A DNA stretch of 19,186 nt from Bacteroidales bacterium. Lineage in GTDB: Bacteria > Bacteroidota > Bacteroidia > Bacteroidales > VadinHA17. Under the pieces are notes generated by a model. It was not told the origin of the DNA. It was given only the letters and a program-made list of their open reading frames with translations, and did no database searches. Within the stretch, counting starts at the first letter, position 1, and each line of letters begins with the position of its first letter. Below are positions 14,059 to 19,186 of this stretch, in pieces. The position numbers and the translations under genes were made by a program. The stretch is from the NCBI GenBank assembly GCA_020353115.1, contig CP070687.1:2298641-2317826 (forward strand), in the 5' to 3' direction.

Positions 14059-15127
14059 GTACCTTAAGAATTTCACCTTCAGTATATTCCATAAAATGGG
14101 ATGCAATCCTGAAGATGCCGATGCAATTTCCGATGTATTTATAAGAGCGGAACTAAGGAACCTCTCATCCCATGGTATGATCCGTATCAAGGATCATTAT
14201 CAGCTTTGGAAAGTAAAACGTATCAATACGAAGCCGGATATCCGTATTATTCATGAAACCCCTGCAACAGCAGTGGTCGATGCTGACAATGCAGTCGGAA
14301 TGCTTGCAGCAAAAAGATCCATGGAGACTGCTATCCGTAAAGCCGGGGAGACGGGAACCGCCTGGGTTGCAACCAGGAATTCAAATCACCTTGGAATCGG
14401 GGCTTATTATGCCCTGATGGCGATTGAACGGGATATGATCGGTATTTCAATGACCAATGCCAATGCGCTTGTCGCACCTTCGAACTCCGTAAGCCGCTTG
14501 CTCGGGACAAATCCGATAACGGTTGCTATCCCGGCAGGAAATGAACCGCCTTTCGTCGGTGATTTTTCCACAACACCAATTGCCAGGGGTAAACTGGCCG
14601 TTGCTGCCAAAAGAGGAGAAAAAGTACCTTTCGGATATGTACAGGATAAGGAAGGAAATCCATCCGATGATCCGGATATAATCAGGCAAGGCGGAGCTAT
14701 GCTGCCATTGGGGAGTGACCTGGAACATGGCAGCCACAAAGGATATGCATTAGGCTCTATTGTCGATATCCTTTCAGGAGTTCTTTCCGGTGCAAACTTC
14801 GGACCGTTTATTCCGCCAAACCTGGCTTTTATGCCCATGCCGGAAGTTCAGGTGGGTAAAGGAATGGGACACTTCTTCGGAGCGATAAGGATTGATGGAT
14901 TTATGCCGGCTGAAGAATTTAAGAAACGTATGGACAAATGGATCCAAACCTTCAGAAATGCCAAACCGATCAGGGGGAAAAAAGTACGTATTCCAGGTGA
15001 TATCGAACGGGAAGCAGAAATTAAAATCAGAAAAACAGGTATTTCAATTCTGCCCTCAATTCAGAAGGATCTGAAAAAAGTCGCTGACGAGCTGGGAGTT
15101 GATTTCAATATGAAACGGGACGAATGA
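14045..15127 (+). CDS. Ldh-2 family NAD(P)-dependent malate/L-lactate dehydrogenase-type oxidoreductase
   Basis: This 360-residue protein is of the YlbC/AllD/ComC-type family, unrelated to classical lactate and malate dehydrogenases. Members oxidise 2-hydroxyacids (malate, L-lactate, ureidoglycolate, sulfolactate) or reduce the ketoacids with NAD(P)H in the cytosol. Motifs are RAELRNLSSHGMIR (about 34-47), ATRNSNHLGIGAYY (about 109-122, with the family's conserved His115), MTNANALVAP...LLGTNPI (about 136-158), DFSTTPIARGK (173-183), GYVQDKEGNPSDDP (197-210) and HGSHKGYALGSIVDILSGVLSG (228-249). Length and all core motifs are normal. No allantoin or sulfolactate pathway genes lie nearby, so the substrate is open. 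The ATG at 14045 lies about 95 nt after the likely transcription start and overlaps a short upstream ORF. It converges on the nitroreductase with a 159-bp gap. Confidence 0.93.
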   Translation: MYTVEYLKNFTFSIFHKMGCNPEDADAISDVFIRAELRNLSSHGMIRIKDHYQLWKVKRINTKPDIRIIHETPATAVVDADNAVGMLAAKRSMETAIRKAGETGTAWVATRNSNHLGIGAYYALMAIERDMIGISMTNANALVAPSNSVSRLLGTNPITVAIPAGNEPPFVGDFSTTPIARGKLAVAAKRGEKVPFGYVQDKEGNPSDDPDIIRQGGAMLPLGSDLEHGSHKGYALGSIVDILSGVLSGANFGPFIPPNLAFMPMPEVQVGKGMGHFFGAIRIDGFMPAEEFKKRMDKWIQTFRNAKPIRGKKVRIPGDIEREAEIKIRKTGISILPSIQKDLKKVADELGVDFNMKRDE

Positions 15128-15286
15128 TATACATCAAATAATTGGGAAGGAACCGTGCCGAAGATAAATACCATGTTGATATGGACATTGAGATGGTTTT
15201 GTCCTCCAAAGTACCCCGATAAACGAATAAGGAAAAACGGACCTGCGAACCATTAACCGGGACAAGAAACATCCGGAGAACTCAGG

Positions 15287-16036
15287 TCAATTGTTCTTTA
15301 GAAATCCCTGTCTGCGGATCACATCCAGGTATTGTTTCGAAAAATGAATATTATCCCTTCTTGTATACCGGTTGTCGGTAAAAACCTGTGCAAGGGTCTC
15401 TTTTCTATTCTCTTCAAGAAGCGCGGCAGTCTCCGGTAAAGCTTCCTTTTCCGCATAGATACGATCAATATCCTTTTCAGAATAGTCTGAATATTTTTCA
15501 TGATGAACAACTCCCCCGAGAGGGAGCCGGTCAGTCAGATCCGGATCTTCATCCGGGTACCCTATAACAAGTGCGGCTACCGGCACAACACATTCCGGCA
15601 GGTCCAGGATCTCAATAATCCTGTCCGCCATATAGGTTGCCGTACCGAGATAACAGATACCCAAGCCATTTGCTTCTGCCGCCAGCGCCACATTCTGGGA
15701 AACCAGTAATGCATCTATGGCAGCAGTGAAAAACGAGAGGTAATTGTCGAATCCGGGATCGGCTTTCCTTAGCCTGCACCATTTGTTAAACCGGTTAAAA
15801 TCGGCACAAAATGTAATATGTACAGGTGCCTGGAGTACCATATCCTGTTTGAAATGGGTCTCCCACAATTGTTTCCTCAGTGACTCTTCCCGGGTTACCA
15901 CCATGCTGTATACCTGCATATTCCCGGTTGTGGATGCGCGGGTACCTGCCTCGAGGATCCGGTACAATAATCCATCATCAATTGAATCACTTTTATACTT
16001 TCGAATGGAACGGTGTCTCAGAATGGTTTCTATCAT
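15287..16036 (-). CDS. Nitroreductase-family FMN-dependent oxidoreductase
   Basis: This 249-residue flavin enzyme is of the nitroreductase fold, close in length to the NfsA/FRP-type NADPH oxidoreductases. The N-terminal RHRSIRKYK (7-15) is the FMN-phosphate-binding arginine cluster. AGTRASTTGNMQVYSMVVT (about 31-49) forms the second flavin-contact region. AALVSQNVALAAEANGLGICYLG-like sequence at about 110-135 is the conserved helix and GLG segment, and VPVAALVIGYPDEDP (about 146-160) is the usual strand before the C-terminal extension. The tail (VFTDNRYTRRDN...FSKQYLDVIRRQGF) is typical of this subgroup. Such enzymes reduce nitroaromatics, quinones or flavins with NAD(P)H; the natural substrate is unknown. 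The ATG at 16036 is clear. It is transcribed divergently from the Asp-box gene. Confidence 0.93.
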   Translation of the reverse strand: MIETILRHRSIRKYKSDSIDDGLLYRILEAGTRASTTGNMQVYSMVVTREESLRKQLWETHFKQDMVLQAPVHITFCADFNRFNKWCRLRKADPGFDNYLSFFTAAIDALLVSQNVALAAEANGLGICYLGTATYMADRIIEILDLPECVVPVAALVIGYPDEDPDLTDRLPLGGVVHHEKYSDYSEKDIDRIYAEKEALPETAALLEENRKETLAQVFTDNRYTRRDNIHFSKQYLDVIRRQGFLKNN

Positions 16037-16104
16037 TTGTCAGCTGTATTTATGACTAAAGCCGCAATATTAATAAAATGTAATTTTTCAACATAATAAA
16101 TTCG

Positions 16105-16121
16105 CTCATAATCCTTATGAG
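16105..16121. promoter_or_regulatory. Perfect inverted repeat between the nitroreductase and Asp-box genes
   Basis: CTCATAATCCTTATGAG has 7-bp perfect arms around TCC, and the AATT on both outer sides extends the symmetry with a 2-base bulge on the left. It lies 69 bp upstream of the nitroreductase ATG and 174 bp upstream of the Asp-box gene. The symmetry suits an operator. A weak -7-like sequence for the nitroreductase (TAATATTG on the minus strand, 16065-16072) lies just downstream. No regulator gene is adjacent. Confidence 0.3.
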
Positions 16122-16294
16122 AATTTCCAAGTTATTATCAGCCAGTATCAAAGTAATAACCTGAAATTATCTTTTATAATCTTCCTTTCCAAGAACCAAG
16201 ATGACATGGCCGTTATCATATCTGTTAAACGGCATATTTCATTTTGATAAAAGATTCTATAAATTGTACCTGTTAAAAACAAAAACCGAAAACC

Positions 16295-19186
16295 ATGAAA
16301 CCAAATCGAAAAGGCAGAAGAATAATCTATTTCATTATTGTTTTTACCGGCATATTCATCTTTGCTTCATCCGTTCTTGAAGCGCAAAGGAAGAATACAG
16401 AGCCTGAAACGAGTAGTAAACTTTCCTCATCCACATTTTCCGGGCTTAAATTCAGAAGTATAGGCCCGGCATTCACCTCGGGAAGAATTGGTGACTTTGC
16501 CGTTAATCCGGACAATCATAGTGAATACTATGTTGCCGTAGCTTCCGGCAACATATGGAAAACCACGAATAACGGAACGACATGGCAACCAATATTTGAT
16601 AATTATGGTTCCTATTCCATCGGTTGTATCGTTATGGATCCGACCAATCATCATGTAATATGGGCAGGGACAGGTGAAAATAACAGCCAGCGCGCCCTGG
16701 GTTACGGTGACGGAGTCTATAAATCGATTGACGGAGGTAAATCCTGGAAAAATATGGGACTAAAGACTTCCCGGCATATAGGGGAGATATTAATCGATCC
16801 GAGGAATTCGGATGTTGTTTATGTAGCTGCAGAAGGTTCGGTATGGGGCCCCGGTGGTGAGAGGGGATTATACAAAACAACGGATGGAGGCAAGACCTGG
16901 GAAGCTGTGCTGACCATTAGTGAACACACCGGTGTCAGTGATATGGTAATGGATCCGAGGGATCCTGATGTTATTTATGCAGCTTCACATCAACGGAGAC
17001 GCCACGTTTTTACAAAGATTGATGGCGGGCCTGAATCGGCCATTTATAAAACGACCGATGGAGGGAAAAACTGGGAAAAGCTCAGATCCGGACTTCCCGG
17101 AGGAGATGTCGGGGCCATCGGTCTTGCCATTTCTCCCGTGAACCCCGACTATGTATATGCAATTATTGAAGCGGCCGGTTCAAGTGGAGGATTTTTTCGT
17201 ACCGTTAACCGCGGTGCAACATGGGAAAAGATGAGTTCACATGTATCAGGCAGCCCTCAGTACTATAACGAGCTATTCTGTGATCCTGAAAATGTCGACA
17301 AGGTATATTCAGTTGAGACCATTACCCAGGTTACCGTTGACGGAGGCAAAACATGGACTGCCCTCGGTAATAACGCCCGGCATGTAGACGATCATGCCCT
17401 GTGGATCGATCCGGACGATACCGATCATCTCATAATTGGTGGTGACGGAGGAATTTACGAAACATATGACGCAGGTAAAAATTACATTTTTAAAAGCAAC
17501 CTCCCCGTCACCCAGTTTTACCGGGTGGCTGTGGACACCGACTATCCCTTTTATAATGTTTACGGTGGAACACAGGACAATAACAGTATGGGAGGTCCCT
17601 CAAGGAATACAAGCACATTTGGTGTCGTGAACGACGATTGGTTTGTTACCAACGGCGGGGATGGTTTCTGGACACAAATAGATCCGGCCGATCCGAATAT
17701 AATTTTTGCAGAATCACAGTACGGGGGATTGGTTCGCTACGACAAGAAAACAGGAGAAAGGACAAGAATCACACCCGCTCCGAGGGAAGGAGAATATACT
17801 TACAAATGGAATTGGAATGCCCCGCTCATCATTAGTCCGCACTCAAATACACGGCTCTATTTTGGCGGAAACAAGTTGTTCAGAAGCGATGATCGCGGTG
17901 ACTCATGGCAGGTGATCAGTGAGGATCTGACCCGCCAGATCGATCGTAATACGCTTCCGGTTATGGGAAAAGTATGGAGTGTCGATGCCGTTGCAAAAAA
18001 TGCCTCCACATCTCTCTACGGTACTATCGTAGCCCTGGATGAATCCTCTCTTAAAGAGGACCTTATATATGTTGGAACGGACGACGGCTTGATTCAGGTT
18101 ACCGAAGATGCAGGTGGCAGCTGGAGAAAAATCGAATCTTTTCCCGGAATACCCGATATGACCTATGTAAGTCATATCATGGCTTCCCGTCATAATTCAA
18201 ATGTTGTTTATGCTTCCTTTGATAACAGGAAAAGAAATGATTTCAAACCCTATATCCTGAAGAGTTCTGATAAAGGGCATACATGGACATCAATATCGAA
18301 CAACCTTCCCGAAAACGGAACCGTTCACTGCATAGCCCAGGATAAAGAGAAAGAGAATCTGTTATTCGTCGGTACAGAATTCGGATTCTTTTTCAGCATA
18401 GATGGGGGAAAAGAATGGGTACAGCTGAAATCCGGTCTCCCAACCATCCCCGTCCGTCATATCGTTACACAGGAAAGGGAAACCGACCTGGTTCTTGCCA
18501 CATTTGGCAGGGGATTTTATATTCTTGACGATTACTCACCCCTCAGGAACTTTACTCCTGAAATTCTTGAAAAGGATGCAATGATCTTTCCGGTGAAAGA
18601 TGCCCTGATGTTTGTTCAGGCCGGCGGTAAATACGGACAGGGATCAACCTATTTCGGTGCCGAAAATCCTCCGTATGGTGCAACGATTACCTACTATTTG
18701 AAAGAGGGTATCAAAAGTCTGAAACAGTTGCGTCAGGAAAAGGAGAAAGAGTTGATCAGGCAAGGCAGGCCCGTTCCGTATCCCAGTTGGGATGAACTGA
18801 GAGCAGAGGATAACGAAGAACCATCATACCTCATCTTCACTATTGAGGATAGTAACGGTAATGTGGTTAATAATCTGACAAGAAAAGCCGGGAAAGGTAT
18901 AAACAGAATGATATGGGATCTTGAATACCAGATCCCCGGGCCGGTGAACACAGAAGAATTCAATCCTGCGGGGAGAGATGGCCGTGGAAGTTTTCATGTA
19001 CTTCCCGGGACTTACCGGGTTTCCATTGCAAAGAGCGTGAGAGGTGAAATAAATGAACTTGCCGGTCCTGTAGAATTCAACGTAGTGCCTTTGAACAATA
19101 CCTCTTTACCCGTAAGTGACGACAGACGGAAGGAGATCGTTGAATTTCAGAAAAAAGCAGCTGAGCTGTCATCAAAAGTCCAGGGG
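16295..19186 (+). CDS. Exported Asp-box/BNR (sortilin-like) repeat beta-propeller protein, 3' end beyond window
   Basis: The frame is open for 964 codons to the right edge with no stop. Residues 1-32 are a signal peptide: basic MKPNRKGRR, a hydrophobic core, then LEAQR. The body, about residues 50-710, contains about eleven Asp-box repeats of the form (S/T)xDxGxxW: KTTNNGTTW (about 89), KSIDGGKSW (143), KTTDGGKTW (194), KTTDGGKNW (252), RTVNRGATW (302), VTVDGGKTW (346), then ETYDAGKNY, RSDDRGDSW, VTEDAGGSW, KSSDKGHTW and FSIDGGKEW (about 700). These build one or two beta-propellers as in sortilin/VPS10 and BNR glycosidase-like proteins. A strand-rich region (about 710-964) has the Ig-like ending INRMIWDLEY...LPGTYRVSIA. 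No glycosidase catalytic motif is visible, so enzymatic activity should not be assumed. A C-terminal sorting domain, if any, lies outside the window. Confidence 0.9.
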   Translation, partial: MKPNRKGRRIIYFIIVFTGIFIFASSVLEAQRKNTEPETSSKLSSSTFSGLKFRSIGPAFTSGRIGDFAVNPDNHSEYYVAVASGNIWKTTNNGTTWQPIFDNYGSYSIGCIVMDPTNHHVIWAGTGENNSQRALGYGDGVYKSIDGGKSWKNMGLKTSRHIGEILIDPRNSDVVYVAAEGSVWGPGGERGLYKTTDGGKTWEAVLTISEHTGVSDMVMDPRDPDVIYAASHQRRRHVFTKIDGGPESAIYKTTDGGKNWEKLRSGLPGGDVGAIGLAISPVNPDYVYAIIEAAGSSGGFFRTVNRGATWEKMSSHVSGSPQYYNELFCDPENVDKVYSVETITQVTVDGGKTWTALGNNARHVDDHALWIDPDDTDHLIIGGDGGIYETYDAGKNYIFKSNLPVTQFYRVAVDTDYPFYNVYGGTQDNNSMGGPSRNTSTFGVVNDDWFVTNGGDGFWTQIDPADPNIIFAESQYGGLVRYDKKTGERTRITPAPREGEYTYKWNWNAPLIISPHSNTRLYFGGNKLFRSDDRGDSWQVISEDLTRQIDRNTLPVMGKVWSVDAVAKNASTSLYGTIVALDESSLKEDLIYVGTDDGLIQVTEDAGGSWRKIESFPGIPDMTYVSHIMASRHNSNVVYASFDNRKRNDFKPYILKSSDKGHTWTSISNNLPENGTVHCIAQDKEKENLLFVGTEFGFFFSIDGGKEWVQLKSGLPTIPVRHIVTQERETDLVLATFGRGFYILDDYSPLRNFTPEILEKDAMIFPVKDALMFVQAGGKYGQGSTYFGAENPPYGATITYYLKEGIKSLKQLRQEKEKELIRQGRPVPYPSWDELRAEDNEEPSYLIFTIEDSNGNVVNNLTRKAGKGINRMIWDLEYQIPGPVNTEEFNPAGRDGRGSFHVLPGTYRVSIAKSVRGEINELAGPVEFNVVPLNNTSLPVSDDRRKEIVEFQKKAAELSSKVQG

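Noticed and set aside
14407..14838. 143-codon minus-strand ORF inside the Ldh-family gene
   Set aside because: It is antisense to the conserved catalytic region and resembles no family. It is a shadow ORF.
15173..15256. 27-codon plus-strand ORF after the Ldh-family gene (MLIWTLRWFC...)
   Set aside because: It is short, unrecognised, has no promoter or ribosome site, and lies in a gap between convergent genes; chance explains it.
1..19186. Mobile element, prophage, CRISPR array or defence system
   Set aside because: No transposase, integrase, phage, nuclease or toxin-antitoxin frame, no regular spaced repeats and no tRNA-flanked insertion were seen; composition looks even across the window.

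Overview
This 19.2-kb window looks like ordinary chromosomal DNA of a member of the Bacteroidota, probably Bacteroidales or Marinilabiliales-like. The evidence is a PorT-type outer-membrane protein, a TamL-type BamA/TamA lipoprotein, a long Asp-box (BNR) exported protein, moderate GC, little Shine-Dalgarno sequence before starts, and TAnnTTTG -7 promoter boxes. I see no tRNA, rRNA, insertion sequence, phage gene, CRISPR array or defence locus.

Layout. (1) Positions 1-5377, all on the minus strand and read right to left: an NSS-family Na+ symporter, two tandem paralogous AGCS-family Na+/amino-acid symporters, and a membrane-anchored helix-hairpin-helix protein cut by the left edge. The gaps are 19, 35 and 79 bp, so this is probably one transcription unit dominated by sodium-coupled amino-acid uptake. 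(2) Pyruvate kinase (5535-6962, plus) runs into the 3' end of tamL (minus), with only 5 bp between them. (3) tamL is divergent from a TrmH/SpoU-type RNA methyltransferase (9486-10286, plus). (4) A minus-strand unit reads purL, a broken ubiE, then porT (13734 to 10384). (5) Divergent from purL is an Ldh-2-type malate/lactate dehydrogenase (14045-15127, plus). It converges on a nitroreductase (16036-15287, minus). (6) A secreted or envelope Asp-box repeat protein starts at 16295 and runs off the right edge.

The most informative observation lies between purL and porT. The roughly 300 bp there are not simply a spacer. They hold the N-terminal leader and the C-terminal third of the menaquinone methyltransferase UbiE, joined directly in different frames, with the SAM-binding core missing. 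This is a ubiE pseudogene, or an assembly artefact, in the position ubiE usually holds next to porT. Lesser observations are a perfect -7 box that overlaps the longest purL reading frame and so fixes its start, a promoter with a possible overlapping upstream ORF before the Ldh gene, and several short palindromes in divergent intergenic regions.

No new multi-gene system is evident; most genes belong to well-known families. Function calls rest on reading motifs by eye, and no database search was run.
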